Assembly: GCA_021827445.1 (NCBI GenBank)
Contig: JAKAVW010000211.1
Span: 1 to 5,768 of the forward strand
Source: Pseudomonadota bacterium
GTDB taxonomy: Bacteria; Pseudomonadota; Gammaproteobacteria; Acidithiobacillales; Acidithiobacillaceae
Length of the DNA stretch: 5,768 nt
Direction of reading: 5' to 3'
The notes below the pieces were generated by a model. The model saw nothing but the letters and a program-made list of their open reading frames with translations. It did no database searches and had not been told where the DNA came from. Shown here piece by piece: positions 1 through 5,346 of the stretch. A program made the translations under genes and the position numbers. Position 1 is the first letter of the stretch. The number at the start of each line of letters is the position of its first letter.

Positions 1-467
1 TGGTTTATAATGGCACGATCAATACCCTCGCGAATCCACCAGGTGGCGTAGATGGAGAAACGAAATCCCCGCGCCGGATCAAAAAGCTCTGCGGCACGTA
101 GCAACCCGAGATTCCCCTCTTCAATGAGATCGATGAGTGGGAGGGTGTGCTGCTGGTAGCGGCGCGCAATGCGGACAACGAGACGGAGGTTGCATTCGAC
201 CAGACGATTGCGTGCCGTGAGATCGCCCTGTTGTACTTTGAAGCCCAAGGAGACTTCCTCCTCCGCCGTGAGCAGGGGATTGTGGCCGATCTCCTGCAGA
301 TAGAGACTTATGGCGTCGAAATTATCGGGAGCCCCGGCTTCCCAGGCAGGCTCTGCTATCGTTTCGAATTCCAGTGTCTCGGGCCAGAGGCAGGCTTCGC
401 CTTGTCCAACCTCGGCCATTTCTTCAAGGGCGTCTGGAACATCAGGTTCGCTATCCTCCGTCAACAC
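1..467 (-). CDS. rpoS: RpoS-like sigma-70 family RNA polymerase sigma factor, N-terminal part (cut by window edge)
   Basis: Reading the minus strand from GTG at 467 gives 155 codons that stay open to the window edge, so regions 3 and 4 lie outside. An acidic N-terminus (about residues 1-49) precedes region 1.2 (about 50-83, DAISLYLQEIG and LLTAEEEV). Region 2.1 follows (NRLVECNLRLVVRIARRY, about 88-104), then 2.2 (LIDLIEEGNLGLLRA, about 111-125), 2.3 (FDPARGFRFSIYATWW) and the start of 2.4 (WIREGIDRAIIN). The match to E. coli RpoS is clear, including LLTAEEEV and ERAIMNQ-like helices, so a general-stress/stationary-phase sigma is the best call; another group 2 sigma is possible. GTG 467 is chosen because AAGGA lies 6 nt upstream and it sits 2 nt after the upstream gene's stop; an in-frame stop at 491-489 limits extension. 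TTG 464 and ATG 419 are alternatives. Region 2.4 has Glu where the family nearly always has Gln, and region 2.3 has Ile in place of Thr in the FSTYATWW motif. Confidence 0.92.
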   Translation of the reverse strand, partial: MLTEDSEPDVPDALEEMAEVGQGEACLWPETLEFETIAEPAWEAGAPDNFDAISLYLQEIGHNPLLTAEEEVSLGFKVQQGDLTARNRLVECNLRLVVRIARRYQQHTLPLIDLIEEGNLGLLRAAELFDPARGFRFSIYATWWIREGIDRAIIN

Positions 468-469
468 GG

Positions 470-835
470 TCAATCCTTTGCGCTGGGCTCAGGAGCCGTT
501 ATGGACGATACCGTGATTCGCAAAATCTGGCTCGAACCGCGTTCCAGGCCGAGCTTGTCGCACGTCATCATGTTCACATAGCGTTCCATGGATTGCCGGG
601 AAAGGCTATCCACTTCGCTGCAGCGCGCGGCAACCCAGCATCCGGCCTTGTAGGCATTGCCCAGACATGCACAGAGCGCATCGAAAAGAGATTGCGGCAC
701 GTGGAGTTCCAGATGGCTTCCAGTGTGCGTGGTGAAATCCAGGACGGCATGGTCACGCTGGGGGATGCCGGTTTCCTGGTTAGCATCGGGAAGTCCATTG
801 TTGACCTGATGCTGTGTGGCGGTCGGCAGATCCAT
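470..835 (-). CDS. Unrecognised 121-residue protein, translationally coupled to rpoS
   Basis: I do not recognise this protein. It starts at ATG 835 behind TAAGGAGG at 847-840, a full complement to the 16S rRNA 3' end with a 4-nt spacer. This is the best ribosome binding site in the window and the main reason to accept the gene. The product is soluble-looking, with no signal peptide or membrane segment. Residues 1-45 are polar and Gln/Asn/Thr-rich. A mid-region (about 46-90) looks helical and holds four cysteines (in CAC, GCW and RCS), and a fifth Cys lies in MMTCDK. The short C-terminus (about 91-121) ends near APEPSAKD. The stop TGA (472-470) lies 2 nt before the rpoS GTG, so translation of the sigma factor is probably coupled to this frame. 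Position alone suggests it could affect sigma factor production or activity; that is inference. Overlapping plus-strand frames have no comparable start signal. Confidence 0.8.
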   Translation of the reverse strand: MDLPTATQHQVNNGLPDANQETGIPQRDHAVLDFTTHTGSHLELHVPQSLFDALCACLGNAYKAGCWVAARCSEVDSLSRQSMERYVNMMTCDKLGLERGSSQILRITVSSITAPEPSAKD

Positions 836-839
836 GGAG

Positions 840-847
840 CCTCCTTA
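840..847 (-). promoter_or_regulatory. Full-consensus Shine-Dalgarno of the rpoS-upstream gene
   Basis: The minus strand reads TAAGGAGG followed by CTCC and ATG at 835. The 8-nt match to the anti-Shine-Dalgarno is stronger than that of any other gene here and fixes the start of the 121-residue gene. It lies 4 nt beyond the end of the perfect inverted repeat at 852-871, so structure at that repeat could influence ribosome access. Confidence 0.8.
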
Positions 848-851
848 GCGG

Positions 852-871
852 ATATCCTTACTAAAGGATAT
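852..871. repeat. Perfect 8-bp inverted repeat with 4-nt loop; candidate operator or 5' mRNA hairpin
   Basis: The arms are ATATCCTT and AAGGATAT, separated by ACTA on the plus strand. It lies between an AT-rich stretch and the strong ribosome binding site of the 121-residue gene. On the minus strand a TATTAT hexamer (886-881, five of six matches to the -10 consensus) lies just upstream, so a start near 874 would place the palindrome at the very beginning of the transcript. No good -35 is seen at the usual spacing, so this promoter is tentative. The element could be a repressor or activator site over the start region, or a small hairpin in the leader. There is no T-run, so it is not a terminator. 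Confidence 0.55.
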
Positions 872-1032
872 TAACATAACATAATAAGTAAGCCCCCCAG
901 CGCACACCCAGGCAAGAACCGTCCGTGAAACCTCGCCCCTGTTTTCAGGAGAAATCTTTCGGGTCTGGCATTCCTTATCCAGGAAAATATCCTGAACGCC
1001 CCAACCTTCCGCGCCCCATGAGTGCGCACCCA

Positions 1033-3558
1033 TCACCGGTACCAAAGTATGCTATGACTTTCCAAAGGAACCAAGCAGGCTTCATGCCGCGGCACGATGC
1101 GCGGCGTAAAACCTTCTGCAGGACGATCGGCGGGAATGTCACACGCATAATAGTAACTGTTGATCCCCCCGCTCAGGGCATTGCCCCGAATCATGGGAAC
1201 CACCATGGGATCGTTCCCGTCCCCGCCATTCGCATAGAGTTGTACGGCGATGGAGTCTGCATTCAGGTCATCAAGATATACGGGGATCCCAAAATGATGC
1301 ACTTCCCCTTCAGACCGTACCGTCAGTTCGCCAAAATGGAGGCTCTTCCAATGACTGGCAATATCTTTCTGCCATCGACAAATGTCTTCGGGGACAGCGC
1401 GATCCTGGCGGGCAGCAAGCAGTTGGCTGGCGGGCACATAGAGGGTGGTCACATAGTCCTGCAGCATGCGATTGCTGCTGAACTGCGGAGTGAGCCGACC
1501 CATGCTTTCGCGTATTTTGGCTACCCAGCCGCAGGGGCAGCCGTTGGTGTCGCGTTGATGATAAAATAGCGGAATTACTTCCTCCTCTAAAAGACGGTAA
1601 AGCGACTCCGCCTCCTGCCGATCCCAGTCGGGGTTCGCGTCATGTTCGTTGCGATCGCCCAGTGCCCATCCCAGCTCCGACGCATAGGCCTCGGCCCACC
1701 AGCCGTCCAGTTCGGAGAGATTCAGGCCGCCGTTGACGAGGACTTTCATGCCGCTGGTCCCGCAGGCTTCCCAGGGGCGGCGCGGGGTGTTGATCCACAG
1801 ATCTACCCCCTGGACAAGCTGCCCGGCGACCAGCATGTCGTAGTCCGCGATGAAGACCAGTCGACTCTCCAACTCCGGGTGTTGCTTCAGGAATTGCGTC
1901 CACTGCTGAATCATGGCCTTGCCGGCGCCATCCTGGGGATGGGCCTTACCCGCGATAATCAGTTGCACCGGGTAGTGAGGCTGGGTCAGTAGGCGGTAGA
2001 GCCGGTCCGGATCACTCAACAGCAGGTTAGGGCGTTTGTAGGCCGTGAAGCGGCGTGCAAAACCCATGGTCAACGTGTTGGGATCGAGCGCGACCTTTGC
2101 CCGTTCGCAGGCGTCTCCCGAAACGTGGGTGGCCGCCAGTTGCTGCTGCAGGCGTTCCCGCGCGAAGTGAACCAACTGCTGGCGGGCATCATTCAGCATC
2201 TGCCAGAGTTCCTGATCGGAAGCGGCTCGAAAATCGGTTTCGATATCCTGCAGATTGCCCGTCCAGCGCCCTTTGCCGCAGCGCTCCGTCCAGAGGCGAT
2301 CGGCTTGCGCGGAATCCCAGGAGGGCATGTGAACGCCATTGGTGACATGGGTGACCGGCACTTCGTCCTCGGGCCAGCGTGGAAACAGGGGCTGAAACAG
2401 GCGACGACTGACGCTACCATGCAGGCGGCTGACGCCGTTGACGATGATGCTACCGTGAATGGCGAGCCAGGCCATATTGAAGGATTCCCCGGAATCTTCG
2501 GGATTTTCCCGGCCGAGAGCGAGGATCGTGTCGGTGTCGGCTCCGAAATGTTCCGGCGCCCAGGCGATATAGCGACCCAGCAGTTCCGGAGAAAATCGGT
2601 CAAAACCGGCGGATACGGGGGTATGGGTAGTAAAGACATTGCCTGCGCGGGTAGCCGTCAGCGCACAGGAAAAGTCGGTGCCATGATCGTGCGTATGACT
2701 ATAAGCACGGGCAAGGATAGCGAAGGCGGCATGACCTTCGTTGAGGTGGCAGATCTCCGGCTGAATGCCCAACCTCCGCAAGAGCATCCAGCCGCCGATG
2801 CCGAGACAGATTTCCTGCTGTAGACGGGTTTCCGGTCCCCCGCCGTAAAGCTCGGCGGTGATGCCGCGGTCGGCGGGGATGTTAAGGGGATCGTTGCTGT
2901 CCAGGAGATAGAGTGGGATGCGCCCTATTTTGGCCTGCCATGCGCGCAGAAAGATCTTGCGCCCGGGAAAGGGAAGCTCCAGACGCAACCATTCTCCTTC
3001 AGCCGTGCGCACGGGTATCACCGGCAGTTGGGTGGGATCATTGTGAGGATAGAGCTCAGACTGGCGGCCGCAGTCATCCAGCGCTTGGCGAAAATAGCCA
3101 TGTTGCCAGAGGATGCCGATACCGACCAGAGGAACCCCCAGATCACTGGCGGTTTTCAGGCAGTCGCCGGCAAGAATGCCAAGGCCGCCCGAATAGATGG
3201 GCAGGGACTCGGACAGACCGAACTCCATGCTGAAATAAGCAATTTGGTGGAAAGGGGGTTGAGGATAATTTTCGGCGAACCAGGTGGCCCTTCCGAGTCG
3301 TTCCTGATGATGCTGGATGTTTTCTTGAAGGGTCGCAACAAAGTGAGGGTCTTCCGCAAGCCGCTGGAGGGTTTCCTCAGAAACATCCTGCAGAATCAGC
3401 CAGGGATTGCGTGTATTCTCCCAAAGTTCCGGGGACATCTGTCGCCACAGTGCATCGGCTGCATGGTTCCAAGAACAACGCAGATCAAGAGCGAAATCGG
3501 CCAAGCCAGTCAGCGGCTCAGGCAGGTGAGGAAGCAGATAACAGGGCGCAATAGTCAT
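1033..3558 (-). CDS. glgP: Alpha-glucan (glycogen) phosphorylase, GT35 family with N-terminal DUF3417 domain
   Basis: This PLP-dependent cytoplasmic enzyme splits alpha-1,4-glucan with phosphate to release glucose-1-phosphate. The 841-residue product opens with a DUF3417-type region (about residues 10-110; ALDLRCSWNHAADALW, MSPELWE). This places it in the divergent bacterial/archaeal branch of GT35 (TIGR02094-like), not with E. coli GlgP. GT35 signatures follow: YFSMEFGLSESLPIYSGGLG (108-127), HLNEGHAAF (271-279), HTPVSAGFDRF (312-322), THVTNGVHMPSW (403-414) and RRFTAYKRPNLL (502-513). The PLP site is EACGTSGMKVLVNGG, with Lys605 the expected Schiff-base lysine. A beta-rich C-terminal region (about 740-841) is usual for this branch, so the gene looks complete. 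I chose ATG 3558, with AGAGG 5 nt upstream. The frame stays open for 119 more codons to 3915, but those overlap the VOC gene in another frame and show no phosphorylase homology. It lies 46 nt after the VOC gene and may be read from the arsR promoter. Confidence 0.96.
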   Translation of the reverse strand: MTIAPCYLLPHLPEPLTGLADFALDLRCSWNHAADALWRQMSPELWENTRNPWLILQDVSEETLQRLAEDPHFVATLQENIQHHQERLGRATWFAENYPQPPFHQIAYFSMEFGLSESLPIYSGGLGILAGDCLKTASDLGVPLVGIGILWQHGYFRQALDDCGRQSELYPHNDPTQLPVIPVRTAEGEWLRLELPFPGRKIFLRAWQAKIGRIPLYLLDSNDPLNIPADRGITAELYGGGPETRLQQEICLGIGGWMLLRRLGIQPEICHLNEGHAAFAILARAYSHTHDHGTDFSCALTATRAGNVFTTHTPVSAGFDRFSPELLGRYIAWAPEHFGADTDTILALGRENPEDSGESFNMAWLAIHGSIIVNGVSRLHGSVSRRLFQPLFPRWPEDEVPVTHVTNGVHMPSWDSAQADRLWTERCGKGRWTGNLQDIETDFRAASDQELWQMLNDARQQLVHFARERLQQQLAATHVSGDACERAKVALDPNTLTMGFARRFTAYKRPNLLLSDPDRLYRLLTQPHYPVQLIIAGKAHPQDGAGKAMIQQWTQFLKQHPELESRLVFIADYDMLVAGQLVQGVDLWINTPRRPWEACGTSGMKVLVNGGLNLSELDGWWAEAYASELGWALGDRNEHDANPDWDRQEAESLYRLLEEEVIPLFYHQRDTNGCPCGWVAKIRESMGRLTPQFSSNRMLQDYVTTLYVPASQLLAARQDRAVPEDICRWQKDIASHWKSLHFGELTVRSEGEVHHFGIPVYLDDLNADSIAVQLYANGGDGNDPMVVPMIRGNALSGGINSYYYACDIPADRPAEGFTPRIVPRHEACLVPLESHSILWYR

Positions 3559-3577
3559 AACTGCCTCTGATGGATGT

Positions 3578-3600
3578 GTACCGGTGTGGCCACTCTGTAC
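3578..3600. repeat. Imperfect dyad in the VOC-glgP gap
   Basis: An 8-bp palindrome GTGGCCAC (3586-3593) is flanked on both sides by GTAC (3578-3581 and 3597-3600), with 4-nt and 3-nt spacers. It fills half of the short gap upstream of glgP. The core has no loop, so it suits a DNA-binding site better than an RNA hairpin. No T-run follows. Its role is unknown and the symmetry could be chance. Confidence 0.3.
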
Positions 3601-3604
3601 TGAA

Positions 3605-4108
3605 TCATCCGCACGGCTGAATCTGTGAACTTTCTGGGGCGGTCTCCGGCACCAGGTACCAAGGTTCCATATCTGTGGGCATTTCGGCAAGCTCCGCTGC
3701 CGTAAGGCGGGCATAGATCTCCAAATTATAGCCGGTAGGGTCACGCAGCCAGAGTTCATGGAGTGGAGTACCACGCCAGGTGGTGCGCGGCGGCTTGACG
3801 ACTTCGGCGCCAGCGGCACAGGCGCGATGGTAGCTTTCGATGACCGCCGCACGGTCTCGAACACCAAGCCCCAGGTGATACAGACTGTAGGTGTCCAGTG
3901 TTTCGCCCCGGTCATTGACCAACAGGACGAGGTTCAGACACAAGTGAGGAGCAATGAATGTGCTGAAGCGGGCCGTTTGCTGTTTGGGCGCGACACCCAG
4001 AAAACGCTCATAGAAAACCGAACTCTCTGCGAGGTCCGCAACGCGGATGCTGAGGTGAAATTCTTGCGGGCCGGGAACGATTTCCATGTTTTGCTTGGTC
4101 GTATTCAC
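3605..4108 (-). CDS. VOC-superfamily (glyoxalase/CadI-like) protein of the ars cluster
   Basis: The 167-residue product has the two-module vicinal oxygen chelate fold signature. Module one starts with FHLSIRVADLAESSVFYERFLGV (about residues 17-39), and module two with LYHLGLGVRDRAAVIESYHRA (about 77-96). It ends in WLRDPTGYNLEIYARL (120-135). Likely metal ligands are His18, His78 and Glu130. The C-terminal tail (ELAEMPTDMEPWYLVP, 139-154) resembles VOC proteins that often sit beside arsR/arsC. VOC proteins in ars loci include the C-As lyase ArsI, but the vicinal cysteine pair ArsI uses to bind the arsenical is absent; the aligned stretch reads TWRGTPLHELW. The reaction is therefore unassigned. 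The start is GTG 4108, 3 nt after the arsC stop, with GGAG 9 nt upstream. ATG 4087 is an alternative without a visible ribosome binding site. The tight spacing points to co-transcription and coupled translation with arsC. Confidence 0.88.
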   Translation of the reverse strand: MNTTKQNMEIVPGPQEFHLSIRVADLAESSVFYERFLGVAPKQQTARFSTFIAPHLCLNLVLLVNDRGETLDTYSLYHLGLGVRDRAAVIESYHRACAAGAEVVKPPRTTWRGTPLHELWLRDPTGYNLEIYARLTAAELAEMPTDMEPWYLVPETAPESSQIQPCG

Positions 4109-4111
4109 GAT

Positions 4112-4603
4112 TCAGGGCTCCAGAAGGCCGATGCGTGCCAATTCCTGACGTAGTCTTGCAGGATCTTTTTCCAGCAGTTCCGCCACGGGCAGATGCAGTA
4201 TCGCTTCTATACGGTAACGCAGGATTTGGTAGGCCGTATCGAAAGCCGCCTCGATCTGTGCTTCTGTACCGGTAGCCTTGGCTGGATCCTCGACGCCCCA
4301 ATGGGCGCGTATCGCTGAGCCGAGATAAACCGGACAGGTTTCCCCGGCAGCGCTGGCGCAAACGGTAATGACGATATCGGGAGTGATTTTCAGATCATCC
4401 CAGGATTTACTGCTCAAACCTTCCGTAGAAAAACCTTCACGCTGGAGCAAACGGACGGAACGAGGATGGACATAACCAGCAGGATGGCTTCCGGCACTGC
4501 TGGCATGGAGTGCCGCACCAGCCAGCGCATTGAGGGTGACTTCAGCGAGAATGGAACGGCAGGAATTGCCGGTACAGAGGAAAAGGATTTCTGGCGTTTT
4601 CAT
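4112..4603 (-). CDS. arsC: Arsenate reductase, LMW-phosphatase (thioredoxin-linked) type
   Basis: The product (163 residues) reduces arsenate to arsenite in the cytoplasm. It belongs to the low-molecular-weight tyrosine phosphatase fold. The P-loop is CTGNSCR (residues 10-16, CX5R) with nucleophile Cys10. Cys82 and Cys90 (ITVCASAAGETCP) complete the redox relay known from S. aureus ArsC (Cys10/82/89). HWGVEDP supplies the probable general acid Asp106. These residues favour the thioredoxin-dependent class over the glutaredoxin-dependent E. coli R773 type. ATG 4603 is chosen because MKTPEILFLC gives the family-typical N-terminus and overlaps the arsR stop as ATGA (4603-4600), a hallmark of translational coupling. 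The frame stays open to 4654, but that part lies inside arsR. All catalytic residues are intact, so the gene appears functional even though the neighbouring arsB is broken. Confidence 0.96.
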   Translation of the reverse strand: MKTPEILFLCTGNSCRSILAEVTLNALAGAALHASSAGSHPAGYVHPRSVRLLQREGFSTEGLSSKSWDDLKITPDIVITVCASAAGETCPVYLGSAIRAHWGVEDPAKATGTEAQIEAAFDTAYQILRYRIEAILHLPVAELLEKDPARLRQELARIGLLEP

Positions 4604-4956
4604 GAAGCGTTTCTTTGGCTGGCAGAAGTGAGGAAACCATCCGGTAGTGCGCAACTTTGGGTGCCACGACAGCAGTTTTCCGTGAGATAGGCTACCAACG
4701 CACGCACTACGGGCATTGCCGCACGGTAGCGCTGATAGCGGCCCTCGCGCTGTACGGTTATCAGTCCGGCATGCTGGAGATTCTTCAGGTGGAAGGAAAT
4801 GCCGTTATGAGGTTGACCTAGATGTTCGGCAATCTCTCCCGAGACCAGACCTTTGGGTTCCTGCTCCACCAGCAGGCGAAAAACCTCCAGACGCACTGGG
4901 GAAGCCAGCGATTCCAGGCGAACCACGATTTTTTCAGGGTCTTGAAGAGATTCCAT
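4600..4956 (-). CDS. arsR: ArsR/SmtB-family arsenic-responsive repressor, A. ferrooxidans type
   Basis: This 118-residue winged-helix repressor should bind DNA as a dimer and release it on binding As(III) or Sb(III). The helix-turn-helix covers about residues 38-64 (GEIAEHLGQPHNGISFHLKNLQHAGL), and the wing is about 65-78 (ITVQREGRYQRYR). The classical ELCVCDL arsenic site on the recognition helix is absent; a cysteine cluster in the C-terminal helix (ENCCRGTQSC) places Cys95, Cys96 and Cys102. Those three positions are the ones reported for A. ferrooxidans ArsR, an independently evolved arsenic site. The numbering fits only if translation starts at ATG 4956. Upstream in-frame GTG 4968 and TTG 5010 are less likely: TTG 5010 lies inside the predicted -35, and GTG 4968 would have almost no leader. 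The gene leads the arsR-arsC-VOC run and probably represses its own promoter. Confidence 0.96.
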   Translation of the reverse strand: MESLQDPEKIVVRLESLASPVRLEVFRLLVEQEPKGLVSGEIAEHLGQPHNGISFHLKNLQHAGLITVQREGRYQRYRAAMPVVRALVAYLTENCCRGTQSCALPDGFLTSASQRNAS

Positions 4957-4981
4957 ACCATTACCCACGAATGCCTTTTGT

Positions 4982-5010
4982 AGTATTGACAATTGGTCGC
5001 CTCCCGTCAA
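4982..5010 (-). promoter_or_regulatory. Sigma-70-type promoter of arsR (arsRC-VOC unit)
   Basis: On the minus strand a -35 TTGACG (5010-5005, five of six consensus matches) and a -10 AATACT (4987-4982, four of six) are separated by exactly 17 bp. The predicted transcript start is near 4975, giving a leader of about 19 nt before ATG 4956. The spacer contains GACCAATTGTC, an imperfect dyad centred on AATT, which is a plausible place for ArsR to bind. The plus strand carries a full TTGACA at 4986-4991 in the same region, perhaps the old -35 of the divergent arsB, but no good -10 follows it. Confidence 0.6.
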
Positions 5011-5018
5011 GACGATAA

Positions 5019-5226
5019 CTAGAGTTTCCGCTCCGGGCTGGTTCCCTTACGCTGGCTGTCGTCATTTTTCTCGGTACCTTGATTTTGGCCAACTGGCAAC
5101 CCAAAGGATTTAGCATCGGCTGGACCCCCTATTGGAGGAGCCGTCGTCGCCCTGGCCACGGCCCTAGTCTCCTGGAGACTGGAAGCAGACGTGCCGCTGT
5201 TTATGCACTCATGCGTCAATGAATAA
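5019..5226 (+). pseudogene. arsB: arsB remnant (arsenite efflux pump, N-terminal fragment; frameshifted and truncated)
   Basis: Two plus-strand frames together read like the first transmembrane segment and loop of ArsB. From 5019 the frame gives LEFPLRAGSLTLAVVIFLG, then ILANWQPKGFSIGWTP. From 5134 the next frame gives GGAVVALATALVSW. E. coli ArsB has IWQPKGLGIGWSA at the same place, so the family call is firm. The join is a shift of one base at a run of five C (5125-5129); removing one C restores WTPIGGAV. There is no start codon (TAA stands at 5016-5018) and no ribosome binding site. Similarity ends near 5178, after about 52 of the usual 430 or so residues, and the second frame stops at 5226. 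The divergent position opposite arsR matches the known arsRC/arsBH arrangement of A. ferrooxidans. It cannot encode a pump. Confidence 0.87.
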
Positions 5227-5346
5227 GCAGGATTCGGGATATGGCGAAGATTGTAGCCCGCGAGCCCGGCAGCAGTAGGCCAGGACGCGAGTATCTTTAA
5301 CCCTATATACAAAAAGACCTATCACCTAAAGGTTGGGCGCTTCGGT
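5227..5346. other. Gene-free stretch between the arsB remnant and dsrE
   Basis: I see no gene, tRNA, insertion-sequence end or target-site duplication here. Short frames occur on both strands but lack start signals and recognisable homology. On the minus strand, downstream of the dsrE-like gene, an ACCT/AGGT stem of only four pairs with a 9-nt loop precedes CTTTTT (about 5312-5334). This could act as a poor terminator. The stretch probably contains the junction where the rest of arsB was lost. Confidence 0.5.

Larger units (their letters stand above)
836..1032. other. 197-bp intergenic region between glgP and the rpoS-linked gene
   Basis: This region separates the glgP stop (1035-1033) from the 121-residue gene. 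It contains the inverted repeat and ribosome binding site listed separately, plus an AT-rich tract at about 866-890. Two weak hairpins are visible on the minus strand: CAGGA/TCCTG around 980-994, and CTCCTG/CAGGGG around 936-951 with one G-T pair. Neither is followed by a T-run, so I see no intrinsic terminator for glgP. A minus-strand open frame at 1045-845 overlaps the end of glgP, has no recognisable homology or start signal, and is not called as a gene. Confidence 0.6.

Noticed and set aside
374..874. Plus-strand open frame opposite the rpoS-upstream gene
   Set aside because: The minus strand has a perfect ribosome binding site and coupling to rpoS; the plus frame has neither and runs antisense into the sigma factor.
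936..994. Two small hairpins after glgP as terminators
   Set aside because: Stems are only 5-6 bp, one with a G-T pair, and neither is followed by a T-rich tract.
845..1045. 66-codon minus-strand frame between glgP and the rpoS-linked gene
   Set aside because: It overlaps the glgP end out of frame, has no family match, and consists mostly of intergenic sequence.
925..1569. Plus-strand open frame of 214 codons opposite the end of glgP
   Set aside because: It is the antisense shadow of a conserved coding region. It has no recognisable domain and no start signal.
2125..2823. Plus-strand open frame of 232 codons inside glgP
   Set aside because: It lies entirely antisense to the conserved GT35 catalytic core; its composition is that of a complement frame.
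3559..3915. 119-codon N-terminal extension of the glycogen phosphorylase frame
   Set aside because: It overlaps the VOC gene in a different frame, has no phosphorylase homology, and the internal ATG 3558 has a ribosome binding site and the family-typical N-terminus.
5019..5312. 97-codon minus-strand frame across the arsB remnant
   Set aside because: It would start at TTG without a good ribosome binding site and covers the antisense of the arsB fragment and the arsR promoter side.
5312..5334. Possible intrinsic terminator of dsrE
   Set aside because: The stem has only four base pairs (ACCT/AGGT) with a 9-nt loop. The T-run is present but the hairpin is too weak to call.
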